64,000 bases of DNA from Paracoccus alcaliphilus (lineage in GTDB: Bacteria; Pseudomonadota; Alphaproteobacteria; Rhodobacterales; Rhodobacteraceae). A program made the translations under genes and the position numbers. The stretch covers positions 62,001 through 126,000 of the forward strand of contig NZ_CP067124.1 of the NCBI RefSeq assembly GCF_028553725.1, written 5' to 3'. Below are positions 1 through 7,397 of this stretch, piece by piece. Below the pieces are notes generated by a model that saw nothing but the letters and a program-made list of their open reading frames with translations, was not told the DNA's origin and searched no databases. The number at the start of each line of letters is the position of its first letter. Position 1 is the stretch's first letter.

Positions 1-543
1 CGGAACGCGTGGTTTTCATAGACGAGACCTCGGTGAAGACCAATCTCACCCGTCTGCGGGGTCGTGCCCTGCGCGGCACACGCCTGACCATGGATGCGCC
101 CTTCGGCAGCTGGGGAACACAGACCCTGATCGCCGGGCTCACACCGGATGCCCTGATTGCGCCCTGGTGCATCCGGGGCGCAATGGACGGCCCCGCCTTC
201 GCAGCCTGGGTTCGCGAGGTCCTGATCCCGGAGATCGAGCCGGGAACCGTGGTGATCCTCGACAACCTTGCCACCCACCACAACAAGCAGGCTGCTGAGG
301 CTCTGCGTGCCCATCGCTGCTGGTTTCTCTATCTGCCGCCATATTCGCCGGACCTGAACCCCATCGAAATGGCATTCGCAAAACTCAAGGCGCACCTGCG
401 CAGGATCGGGGCAAGAACATTTACCGACGTCTTCAAGGCCATCGGCGAAGTCTGTGATCTCTTCGATCCCGGCGAATGTTGGAACTACTTCAAGGCCGCA
501 GGATATGTCGCAGGTTAAAACAGAAATGCTTTAGTCCGAGGCG
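1..543 (+). mobile_element. Right-hand part of an IS630-type insertion sequence
   Basis: The first 518 bases encode the C-terminal catalytic part of an IS630/Tc1-mariner-like transposase, and the left end lies outside the window. The right boundary must fall in the 25 bases between the transposase stop (516-518) and the end of the regulator gene that faces it (stop at 544-546). I cannot place the terminal inverted repeat without the other end. Confidence 0.7.
3..518 (+). CDS. IS630-family transposase, C-terminal part (cut by window edge)
   Basis: A DDE-type transposase that would cut and paste its own insertion sequence, usually at TA targets. The reading frame is open to the left edge. Counting from the GTG at position 9, the DDE triad is visible: D5 in FIDETS, D85 in ILDNLATHH and E120 in SPDLNPIEMAF, with 34 residues between the last two, the IS630 spacing. 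About half the usual protein length is present, and the N-terminal helix-turn-helix region lies outside the window. IS630 elements often split the transposase into two overlapping frames, so this may be the second frame. No internal stop is seen, so this part is intact. Confidence 0.85.
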   Translation, partial: ERVVFIDETSVKTNLTRLRGRALRGTRLTMDAPFGSWGTQTLIAGLTPDALIAPWCIRGAMDGPAFAAWVREVLIPEIEPGTVVILDNLATHHNKQAAEALRAHRCWFLYLPPYSPDLNPIEMAFAKLKAHLRRIGARTFTDVFKAIGEVCDLFDPGECWNYFKAAGYVAG

Positions 544-1275
544 TCAGCGGCTCAGCACCTCCATATCCAGATAGGTCGGATCGAAACGCGACAGTCGCGA
601 CAGCCCGGTCCAGTCCAGAATCGTCACCTGCGCCCCATGCCAGCGAATCAGGCCCCGGTCGCGCAGATCGCGCACCGCCCGGTTCACATGAATCGGCGAA
701 TAGCCCAGGATCTGCGCCAGCTCCCGCTGCAACAGCGGCAGCATGAAGCGATGATCCGAGGCCGCGCCCACGGTATTCAGCCGCGTATAGATCTCGCACA
801 GCAGATGGGCCAGATGCGCGCTGGACCGCAGCGAGGATGCCGCCACCAGCCATTGCCGATGCACTGCCGCATCAATCACCGTGGACATCCACAGCAGCCG
901 GGTCAGATGCGGAAAGTTCTCGGTGATCTCAGTCAGTTCGTCATGGTTGACGAATTCCACCTCGGTCGGACCGATGGCAATGACCGAATGTTCCAGCCCC
1001 GCCAGCACGAATCCATGCAGATCGACGAAATCACCCGGTACATGCAGCGCGGTGATGACACGTTCCTCCGGGCGCCCGACCAGCCGGTGCGACCGCGCCG
1101 ACAGCCCGCGCAGCATCATGCAGCTGCGTTTCGCGAGTTTCTCGGCCGGAACGATCACCTCGCCATGGGCAAAACTGACCTGATCGGTCCGGATCGCGCG
1201 CAGGCGTGCCAGATCGGTCTCCGTCAGCCGTGCACGGCGCTGAAGATAGCGGGTAAAGTATTCTGTAAGCGCCAT
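544..1275 (-). CDS. Crp/Fnr-family transcriptional regulator
   Basis: A 243-residue one-component regulator with an N-terminal cyclic-nucleotide-type beta-barrel (about residues 20-140) and a C-terminal winged helix-turn-helix (about 165-230, with LLQRELAQILGYSPIHVNRAVRDL as recognition region). It lacks the cluster of N-terminal cysteines that holds the Fe-S centre in Fnr, so oxygen sensing by that route is unlikely; the ligand is unknown. I chose the ATG at 1275 because AGAGG lies 5 bases upstream; an in-frame GTG at 1290 is possible. It ends only 25 bases from an IS630-type transposase gene on the other strand. It is oriented like fliI, which ends 136 bases upstream, but no link to flagella can be shown. 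Confidence 0.85.
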   Translation of the reverse strand: MALTEYFTRYLQRRARLTETDLARLRAIRTDQVSFAHGEVIVPAEKLAKRSCMMLRGLSARSHRLVGRPEERVITALHVPGDFVDLHGFVLAGLEHSVIAIGPTEVEFVNHDELTEITENFPHLTRLLWMSTVIDAAVHRQWLVAASSLRSSAHLAHLLCEIYTRLNTVGAASDHRFMLPLLQRELAQILGYSPIHVNRAVRDLRDRGLIRWHGAQVTILDWTGLSRLSRFDPTYLDMEVLSR

Positions 1276-1411
1276 CCTTGCCTCTTTCACGCCGTGGCCG
1301 GACAGTTACAAATCGTCCATCCGGGCGCAACGCCTCTCGACACCGCGCTAACAATCATCAACCCTTTCCGGATTTATACTGTCAAATCAAATTGCAACGT
1401 AGTGCCCTGGG

Positions 1412-2725
1412 TTATCGCCCCGGCAATCGCAGGGCGTCCTCCAAAGCGGCGAAGCTGGCCTCGATGCCGGGACTGGTGCGGGTCATGAAACCGTCCAGCC
1501 GCGGGAACAGCCTGACCGCCTCGTCCAGTTGCGGATCCGACCCCGGCGCATAAAGCCCGGCGCGGATCATCAGCTCGGATTCGGCATAGGCCCCCAGCGC
1601 CGCCCGCGCCTTGCCGATCATGGCATTTTCTCCGGCCGTCGCCGCATCCGGCAGCGAACGAGAGACCGAGCGCACCACATCCACCGCCGGAAACCGCCCG
1701 CGTTCGGCGATGGTCCGGTCCAGCACGACATGGCCATCCAGCGTACCGCGCAGAATGTCGGCGATCGGTTCCTCCATATCCGATCCGGCCACCAGAACGC
1801 TGAAAATGCCGGTAATATCGCCCGATCCGTCCAGCCCCGGCCCCGCGCGTTCGGCCAGCGCCATGATCATGTTCGACACCGAAGGCGGAAAGCCGCGATA
1901 GCTGGGCGGCTCTCCGGCAGCCAGCGCGATTTCGCGATGCGCCTCGGCAAAGCGGGTGATCGAATCGGCCAGCAGCAGAACATGCCGCCCCTGATCGCGG
2001 AAATGCTCGGCCACCGCCATCGCCGCCCATGCACAGCGCCGCCGGATCAAGGGCGAGCGGTCCGAGGTCGCAGTGACGATCACCGCCCGCTTCATCCCCT
2101 CGGGGCCAAGCGTCTTTTCGACGAATTCGCGCAGTTCCCGGCCACGTTCTCCGATCATCGCGATCACCACGACATCGGCCTGCACCCCCTTTGCCATATT
2201 GGAAAGCAATGTGGATTTGCCCACGCCTGAACCGGCGAACAGCCCGATCCTCTGCCCCTGCACCAGCGGCAGCAGCGTATCGAAAACCGCCAGCCCCGTA
2301 GGCAGTCGCGACCCCAGCCTTTTGCGGCGCACGGCGGGCAACGCCTCGCAGCGGAAAGGGCGCGGAAAGGCGCCATGCGGCAAGGCCCGCCCATCCAGCG
2401 GCTGCCCCAGAGGGTCGATGATTCGCCCGATCCACGAATCGCAGGGGGCGATCACGGGCGCGTAAAGCAGCTCGACATCCGCGCCAACCGACAGCCCCTC
2501 GGTATCGCCTTCGGGCAACACCTCGGCATGGTCGGGGGCAAGGCCGATGATTTCGCCCCCAACGGTGCCGGATTGCAATGAAATCAAGACCCTGTCGCCA
2601 AATGAGGCATGGCTGTTCAGCCCCGTTATGCGGATCAGCCCGGCCCGGATCGACTGCACCCGCCCATAGAGGACCGAGGGCCTCAACTGCCTGATCCGGC
2701 GGGTGATCGATTCAAGTTTATCCAT
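1412..2725 (-). CDS. fliI: Flagellum-specific ATPase FliI
   Basis: The ATPase that powers and unfolds substrates for the flagellar type III export apparatus, acting at the cytoplasmic face of the basal body. The 437-residue protein is of normal length. It has an F1-beta-like N-terminal barrel, a Walker A GSGVGKST near residue 165, a Walker B LLLADSITRFAE near 250 and the family signature PSYRGFPPSVSNM. The start at 2725 is preceded by AAGGAAC on the minus strand, so the longer in-frame extension to 2851 is rejected. It is transcribed divergently from flgB with 97 bases between the two starts. No fliH, fliJ or other export-ATPase partner gene lies next to it. Confidence 0.95.
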   Translation of the reverse strand: MDKLESITRRIRQLRPSVLYGRVQSIRAGLIRITGLNSHASFGDRVLISLQSGTVGGEIIGLAPDHAEVLPEGDTEGLSVGADVELLYAPVIAPCDSWIGRIIDPLGQPLDGRALPHGAFPRPFRCEALPAVRRKRLGSRLPTGLAVFDTLLPLVQGQRIGLFAGSGVGKSTLLSNMAKGVQADVVVIAMIGERGRELREFVEKTLGPEGMKRAVIVTATSDRSPLIRRRCAWAAMAVAEHFRDQGRHVLLLADSITRFAEAHREIALAAGEPPSYRGFPPSVSNMIMALAERAGPGLDGSGDITGIFSVLVAGSDMEEPIADILRGTLDGHVVLDRTIAERGRFPAVDVVRSVSRSLPDAATAGENAMIGKARAALGAYAESELMIRAGLYAPGSDPQLDEAVRLFPRLDGFMTRTSPGIEASFAALEDALRLPGR

Positions 2726-2822
2726 TCCGCTGTTCCTTTTGGCGCTCGGGTCATCCCGGCTCGAAACGGTTTCTAAACCAATTGGAGTTAAAACCCGGTT
2801 ATCGCCACCAAGGAGAAACCGC
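2726..2822. promoter_or_regulatory. Divergent fliI/flgB promoter region
   Basis: This 97-base gap must hold the start signals for both flagellar transcripts. It contains a perfect inverted repeat GGTTTCTAAACC (2768-2779) overlapping the palindrome CCAATTGG (2778-2785), followed by an AT-rich GTTAAAAC. These are candidate operator sequences. I see no clear sigma-54 or CtrA consensus, so the regulator is not identified. The flgB ribosome site AAGGAG sits at 2810-2815. Confidence 0.35.
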
Positions 2823-3209
2823 GTGTTCGACAATATTGAAATGCTGCGCATGGCCCGTGCCCTGACCGCCCATGCGGCCCAGCGTCAGGTCGTCGTCGCC
2901 CGCAATATCGCCAATTCGGACACGCCGGGCTTCAAAACGCGCGATCTGGACAGCTTCGCCTCGACCTATCGCGACGGTCAGGCCGAACTGCGCCAGACCC
3001 GCGCGGGCCATATCGCGGCGCCCGGCTGGTCACCCGCCGGTCCGCGCCTGATCACCATCGACAGCGGCGGCGCGCCCAACGGCAACACCGTCTCGATCGA
3101 GGAGGAGATGGCGCGCATGGCCGAAACCCGCCGCGAACATGACCTGTCGGTCAATATCTACCGCTCGGCCATGAACATGATGCGCACCAGCATCGGCAAA
3201 CGCAACTGA
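2823..3209 (+). CDS. flgB: Flagellar basal-body rod protein FlgB
   Basis: Proximal rod subunit of the flagellar basal body, exported through the flagellar type III system. The 128-residue product begins VFDNIEML and has the hallmark rod-protein stretch NIANSDTPGFK near residue 30 and a C-terminal helix ending SAMNMMRTSIGKRN. I chose the GTG at 2823 because AAGGAG lies 7 bases upstream; the frame is open further upstream, but that part is unlike FlgB. It is the first gene of a nine-gene unit reading rightward, and flgC follows after 11 bases. Confidence 0.95.
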   Translation: MFDNIEMLRMARALTAHAAQRQVVVARNIANSDTPGFKTRDLDSFASTYRDGQAELRQTRAGHIAAPGWSPAGPRLITIDSGGAPNGNTVSIEEEMARMAETRREHDLSVNIYRSAMNMMRTSIGKRN

Positions 3210-3220
3210 ACGGAGACAGG

Positions 3221-3613
3221 ATGAGCGACCCGATCACCCCCCTTCGCCTTGCGACCTCGGGCATGCGCGCGCAAAGCGTGCGGCTGCGTCATACGGCGGA
3301 AAACATCGCCAATGTCGACACGCCCGGCTATCGCCGCAAGCTGGTCTCGTTCGAGGAGGCGGTGCGCCTAGGCCGTCCCTCGGGCGAGGTTCAGGCATCA
3401 CGCACGCAACTGGATCGCAGCGCCTTGCCGCGCATCTTCGACCCTTCGCATCCGATGGCCGACGAAGAGGGATATTACCTCGGCTCGAATGTCGATCTGG
3501 TCATCGAAATCGCCGATTCGAGAGAGGCCAGCCGCAGCTATGAGGCCAATCTTCGCGTCTTTGAACAATCACGTCAGATGAGTTCCGCGCTGATGGACCT
3601 TCTGCGCCGCTGA
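3221..3613 (+). CDS. flgC: Flagellar basal-body rod protein FlgC
   Basis: Proximal rod subunit that stacks with FlgB, FlgF and FliE. The 130-residue protein shows the N-terminal motif ENIANVDTPGYRRKLV near residue 28 and the C-terminal Flg_bbr-type segment SYEANLRVFEQSRQMSSALMDLL. Its length is normal for the family. It lies 11 bases after flgB and 11 bases before fliE, consistent with one transcript. Confidence 0.95.
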   Translation: MSDPITPLRLATSGMRAQSVRLRHTAENIANVDTPGYRRKLVSFEEAVRLGRPSGEVQASRTQLDRSALPRIFDPSHPMADEEGYYLGSNVDLVIEIADSREASRSYEANLRVFEQSRQMSSALMDLLRR

Positions 3614-3624
3614 AAGGATTTCCC

Positions 3625-3903
3625 ATGATTACCAACGCCATCAGTGCCTATTCCGCCGCCCGGCCCGCCATTACCCCCGGCGCGCCCGCCGATATGGTGA
3701 CACGCGCCGGTCGCGCCGCCGAGGATTTCGCGCAACATCTGGCCCAGGTCGATGAGGTCGCGACCGGCGCCATGACCGGCCAGATCGAAACCCACCGGCT
3801 GGTCCAGACCATCGCCGAGGCCGATCTGGCGCTGGAAACCGTGGTCGCCATCCGTGACAAGGTAGTCGAGGCCTATCAGGAAATCCTGCGGATGCCGGTC
3901 TGA
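3625..3903 (+). CDS. fliE: Flagellar hook-basal body complex protein FliE
   Basis: FliE joins the MS ring to the proximal rod and is the first rod component exported. The 92-residue protein is small and helical, as expected, with the characteristic C-terminal half running from MTGQIETHRLVQTIAEADLA to VEAYQEILRMPV; the pattern AYQEIL-M-V at the end is typical. It lies between flgC and fliQ with spacings of 11 and 8 bases. Confidence 0.93.
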   Translation: MITNAISAYSAARPAITPGAPADMVTRAGRAAEDFAQHLAQVDEVATGAMTGQIETHRLVQTIAEADLALETVVAIRDKVVEAYQEILRMPV

Positions 3904-3911
3904 GGCCGATC

Positions 3912-4178
3912 ATGGACGAGACCCTGCTGTTCGACATGATGCGTCAGGCCCTGCTGATCGCGGTACGTATCTCGGCTCCGATGCTGGGCGTCGCGCTGAT
4001 CGCCGGGGTCGTGATCGGGCTGTTTCAGGCCCTGACCTCGGTTCAGGAAATGACGCTGACCTTCGTTCCCAAGGTCGGCCTGATGCTGATCGTCTTCTGG
4101 GTCACCATGAGCTTCATGACCACCGCGCTGGCCGATTTCTATGTCGGCCAGATCATCCCTCTCATCTCGGAAAGCTGA
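3912..4178 (+). CDS. fliQ: Flagellar biosynthesis protein FliQ
   Basis: A small inner-membrane component of the flagellar type III export gate, working with FliP and FliR. The 88 residues form two transmembrane helices (about 16-38 and 51-75) joined by the conserved loop QALTSVQEMTLTFVPK. The length is exactly that of the family. The partners fliP and fliR are not in this window, so the gate must be completed by genes elsewhere. It lies 8 bases after fliE and 3 bases before flgF. Confidence 0.95.
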   Translation: MDETLLFDMMRQALLIAVRISAPMLGVALIAGVVIGLFQALTSVQEMTLTFVPKVGLMLIVFWVTMSFMTTALADFYVGQIIPLISES

Positions 4179-4181
4179 TCC

Positions 4182-4898
4182 ATGGATAACGCAATCTATG
4201 CCACCCTGACCCGCCAATCGGGCCTGATGAAAGAGATGGGGGTCGTCGCGAACAATATCGCCAATGCGAACACCACCGGTTTTCGCCGCGAAGGGGTAAT
4301 CTTCGCCGAACATCTCAGCGCGCTGGATCGTCGCGGCGAAACCCTGTCGATGGCCCATGCCCGCGGCCGCCTGATCGATCTGCGGCAAGGCGTGCTGACC
4401 CAGACCAATGGCAGCTTTGATCTGGCGATCGAGGGCGAAGGCTATTTCGCGCTCGAAACCCCCGACGGGCTGCGCCTGAGCCGCGCCGGCGCCTTCATCC
4501 CCTCGCCCGAGGGAGAGTTGATGACTGCCGACGGCTATCGACTGCTGGATGCCGGGCAGGCGCCCGTCATGATCCCGCCGGGCGCCAGCGCCGTCAGCGT
4601 CGGAACCGATGGCACGATGTCGGCCAACGGCATCCCGTTCGGGCAGATCGGCCTGTTCGGTCAGCCCGAAGGGACACAGCTGACCCATCAGGGCGGCACC
4701 CTGTTCCAGTTGGACGCAGACCCCGAACCGCTGGAAGAGGCGCGGATCCGTCAGGGATTTCTTGAGGAATCCAACGTCGATCCCGTCTTCGAGATCACCC
4801 GGATGATCGAAGTCCAGCGCGCCTATGAACTGGGCCAGTCCTTCCTCGACCGAGAGGATCAGCGCATCCGCAACGTCATCACCGCCATGACCCGATAG
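4182..4898 (+). CDS. flgF: Flagellar basal-body rod protein FlgF
   Basis: A proximal rod protein of 238 residues, related to FlgG and the hook protein. The N-terminal rod motif NNIANANTTGFRREG begins near residue 24. The central domain carries DLAIEGEGYFALETPDGLRLSRAG, and the C-terminal helix has EESNVDPVFEITRMIEVQRAYELG. The length matches other FlgF proteins. It lies 3 bases after fliQ and 8 bases before flgG, in the usual flgF-flgG order. Confidence 0.95.
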   Translation: MDNAIYATLTRQSGLMKEMGVVANNIANANTTGFRREGVIFAEHLSALDRRGETLSMAHARGRLIDLRQGVLTQTNGSFDLAIEGEGYFALETPDGLRLSRAGAFIPSPEGELMTADGYRLLDAGQAPVMIPPGASAVSVGTDGTMSANGIPFGQIGLFGQPEGTQLTHQGGTLFQLDADPEPLEEARIRQGFLEESNVDPVFEITRMIEVQRAYELGQSFLDREDQRIRNVITAMTR

Positions 4899-4906
4899 GA
4901 ACCACC

Positions 4907-5692
4907 ATGAGAGCCCTTCAGATCGCCGCCACCGGCATGAGCGCGCAACAAACCCGCGTCGAGGTCATCTCGAACAACCTCGCGAATATGTCCACCACCG
5001 GTTATAATGCGCGGCGCGCGGAATTCGCCGACCTGCATTACCAGCAGGCCGTCCGCCCCGGCAGCGTTGCCGCCGCTGATGGCACCGTTATTCCGGCAGG
5101 TGTCCAGATGGGCCTTGGCGTGCGCCCGACCGCCGTCAGCATCAATCTGGCACAAGGCGCCCTTTCGGGCACCGGCGGCGATCTGGATATCGCCATCGAC
5201 GGCGAGGGTTATCTGGAGGTCACGCTGCCCTCGGGGATTTCGGCCTATACCCGCGATGGCGGGCTCAAGCGGTCCCCCGAGGGGCTGATCGTGACCTCCG
5301 ACGGCTATCAGGTCGTGCCCGGGATCACCATTCCCGACGACGCCCGTTCGATCGCGATCAATGCTGCGGGCGAGGTTTACGCCTATTTCTCGGATCAGGT
5401 CGAACCCGAGATGCTGGGCCAGTTCACCCTTGCCGGATTCACCAACCAGAAGGGGCTTGAGGCCATCGGCTCGAACCTGTTTCTGGAGACCGAGGCATCG
5501 GGCGCACCGCAGATCACCACCCCCGGCCTGGATGGGCTGGGCACCCTGCGGCAGGGCTATCTGGAGGAAAGCACCGTCGATGCCGTCCGCGAGATCACCG
5601 AACTGATCAAGGCGCAGCGCGGATACGAGTTGAACGCCAAGGTCATCACCGCCGCCGACCAGATGCTTGGCGCAACCACGCAGATCCGCTGA
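4907..5692 (+). CDS. flgG: Flagellar distal rod protein FlgG
   Basis: Distal rod subunit that forms the drive shaft through the periplasm. The 261-residue product has the normal length and the classic stretches MRALQIAATGMSAQQ at the start, SNNLANMSTTGYNARRAEF near residue 25, DLDIAIDGEGYLEVTLPSG in the middle, and a C-terminal ELIKAQRGYELNAKVI. Its stop codon shares one base with the flgA start, which suggests translational coupling. Confidence 0.96.
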   Translation: MRALQIAATGMSAQQTRVEVISNNLANMSTTGYNARRAEFADLHYQQAVRPGSVAAADGTVIPAGVQMGLGVRPTAVSINLAQGALSGTGGDLDIAIDGEGYLEVTLPSGISAYTRDGGLKRSPEGLIVTSDGYQVVPGITIPDDARSIAINAAGEVYAYFSDQVEPEMLGQFTLAGFTNQKGLEAIGSNLFLETEASGAPQITTPGLDGLGTLRQGYLEESTVDAVREITELIKAQRGYELNAKVITAADQMLGATTQIR

Positions 5693-6108
5693 TGCGTGCG
5701 CTGCTTCTGATCGTGATCCTGCTTGCACCCCTGCCCGCCGCGGCAACGGTGCTGGCCGCGGCGCGGACCCTTCCCGCAGGCACCGTCATCACCGAGGATG
5801 ACCTGACCATGGCCGAAAGCAAACGCCCCGGCCTGAACGACCCGGCTCAGGCCGTCGGCAAGCAGACACGCATCACCATATACGAGGGACGGCCAATCCA
5901 GGCCTCGCTGTTGCAGGCGCCGCGACTGGTAACACGCAATCAGATCGTGCGGATCACCTTTCAGCGCGGACCGCTGCAGATTTCGGCGGAAGGCCGGACG
6001 CTGTCGGAAGGCGCCGCTGGCGATGTCATCCGGGTGCTGAACCTGGAATCGCGCAACAGCATCATGGCCCAAGTCAATCCCGACGGCAGCCTGACCGTTC
6101 TGCAATGA
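5692..6108 (+). CDS. flgA: Flagellar P-ring assembly chaperone FlgA
   Basis: Periplasmic chaperone for assembly of the P ring around the rod. The 138-residue precursor has a cleavable signal peptide (about residues 1-19, LLLIVILLAPLPAAAT) and then a SAF-like region beginning ARTLPAGTVITEDDLT and a C-terminal domain ending NPDGSLTVLQ. It is shorter than the enterobacterial protein (about 220 residues), a compact form often seen in alphaproteobacteria. The ATG overlaps the flgG stop by one base. The flgI gene for its client, the P-ring protein, is not in the window. Confidence 0.9.
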   Translation: MRALLLIVILLAPLPAAATVLAAARTLPAGTVITEDDLTMAESKRPGLNDPAQAVGKQTRITIYEGRPIQASLLQAPRLVTRNQIVRITFQRGPLQISAEGRTLSEGAAGDVIRVLNLESRNSIMAQVNPDGSLTVLQ

Positions 6109-6133
6109 CCCCCATCCAGCAAAGGGTGAATTC

Positions 6134-6859
6134 GTGAAATTCCATCTTCTTCTATGCCTGCTGCTTGCCCTTGGCGCCTGTGGCCGCGTGGCGAATATCG
6201 GGCAGGCCCCGGCCCTGACCTCACCACGCGAGACCGAGGAATTCATGGCCATGACCAACCCTCCGCTGGATCTGCCCGTGGTTTCCGGCCGTCCCGAAGC
6301 CGCCGCATCGCTTTGGGCCGGGGGCAGTTCGTCACTGATCAGCGACCGGCGCGCCTCGGTGCGTGGCGATATCCTGACCGTGGTGATCGAAATCGACGAC
6401 CGTGCCGAGATCAGCAACAGTTCCGGCAGGTCGCGCAGCGCAAGCGACGATGTCAGCATTCCGCAGATGATCGGGCTGCCGCAACGGCTGGCCAGTCGCC
6501 TGCCCGAGGGCGCAAGTTTCGACGATCTGGTCGATGCAGGTTCGTCCTCGACCTACAAGGGCAGCGGCAATATCTCTCGTCGCGACAAGCTGACGCTGCG
6601 TGTCGCGGCGACGGTCATCGACAGGCTGCCCAATGGCTCGCTGCATATTCAGGGAACGCAAGAGGTTCGGGTGAATTACGAGCTGCGTGAACTGACCGTC
6701 AGCGGCTTCGTACGCCCCTCGGATATCGACCGCAGCAACGAGATCGCCTATGACCGCATCGCCGGGGCGCGGATCTCTTATGGCGGACGCGGACAGATCA
6801 CGGATGTGCAGCAACCCCGCTATGGCCAGCAACTGGCCGATATTCTTCTGCCATATTGA
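6134..6859 (+). CDS. flgH: Flagellar L-ring lipoprotein FlgH
   Basis: The L-ring protein, an outer-membrane lipoprotein that lets the rod pass through the outer membrane. The 241-residue precursor has a lipoprotein signal with lipobox LGAC (cysteine at residue 16). Family motifs include SLWAGGSSSLISDRRASVRGDILTV, YKGSGNISRRDKLTLRVAATV, and RISYGGRGQITDVQQPRYGQQLADILLPY at the C-terminus. The length is normal. It lies 25 bases after flgA and 9 bases before the FliL-like gene. Confidence 0.95.
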   Translation: MKFHLLLCLLLALGACGRVANIGQAPALTSPRETEEFMAMTNPPLDLPVVSGRPEAAASLWAGGSSSLISDRRASVRGDILTVVIEIDDRAEISNSSGRSRSASDDVSIPQMIGLPQRLASRLPEGASFDDLVDAGSSSTYKGSGNISRRDKLTLRVAATVIDRLPNGSLHIQGTQEVRVNYELRELTVSGFVRPSDIDRSNEIAYDRIAGARISYGGRGQITDVQQPRYGQQLADILLPY

Positions 6860-6868
6860 GGCCTTGTC

Positions 6869-7348
6869 ATGCTGCGAAGGATTATCCTGCTCGTGCTGCC
6901 CGTTCTGGCGCTGATCGCCGGTGCCTTCGCGGGTGAGGCACTGCGCCCGCCACCAGAACCCACCACCGTCGATCAGCCGGATGACGACCCCGGTTCCACC
7001 CCGACCGAGCTGCCCGTGAACGAAAACCCCGCCTGGATGAGCTTTGCGAACCAGTTCTTCGTTCCGGTCATGCGCAATGGCAATATGCGGGCGCTGATGA
7101 TCCTGACGCTGTCGCTGGAAACCAGCAACGACGGGCTGACGACATTGCAATCGCAAGAGCATCGCCTGCGCGACGCGATTTTGCGCCAGTTGCTGATCGA
7201 ATCCAATACCGGCGCCTTCGATGGGAACTATACCGCCGAACCCAATCTGCGCAGACTGCGTGAGGCGTTGTTGCAGGTCGCGCAGGCTGCGGGCGGTGAT
7301 CTTGTCCACGCGGTCCTGATCCAGGATATCGCGCGGCAGGAGCATTAG
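6869..7348 (+). CDS. FliL-like flagellar basal-body-associated membrane protein
   Basis: A 159-residue protein with one N-terminal transmembrane helix (about residues 5-22), a Pro/Asp/Thr-rich linker and a domain (about 50-159) whose pattern fits FliL, including the QFFVPV, ALMILTLSLE and HRLRDAILRQLLIES stretches. FliL proteins surround the stator and raise motor torque. Divergence from the classical family makes this a family-level call. It is the last gene of the flagellar transcript; the next gene to the right is a glycosyltransferase with a different start context. Confidence 0.7.
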   Translation: MLRRIILLVLPVLALIAGAFAGEALRPPPEPTTVDQPDDDPGSTPTELPVNENPAWMSFANQFFVPVMRNGNMRALMILTLSLETSNDGLTTLQSQEHRLRDAILRQLLIESNTGAFDGNYTAEPNLRRLREALLQVAQAAGGDLVHAVLIQDIARQEH

Positions 7349-7397
7349 AGCCGTTCCCCGATTGCACAGATCGCTGCAAGCGGGCAAATGTCGGACC

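Noticed and set aside
139..381. Open frame on the minus strand within the transposase gene
   Set aside because: It is the antisense of a clear DDE transposase and has no domain; high-GC DNA keeps many such frames open.
1291..1411. FNR-type box (TTGAT-N4-ATCAA) ahead of the Crp/Fnr gene
   Set aside because: TTGAT occurs but the second half reads GTTAG; no convincing dyad.
637..1488. Long plus-strand frame over the Crp/Fnr gene
   Set aside because: Its product is rich in Arg, Gln, Pro and His, as expected from antisense reading of a coding gene, and the minus strand has an evident regulator.
2768..2800. CtrA-type site (TTAA-N7-TTAA) ahead of flgB
   Set aside because: Half-sites CTAA and TTAA are seen but with an 11-base spacing, and the rest of the consensus is missing.
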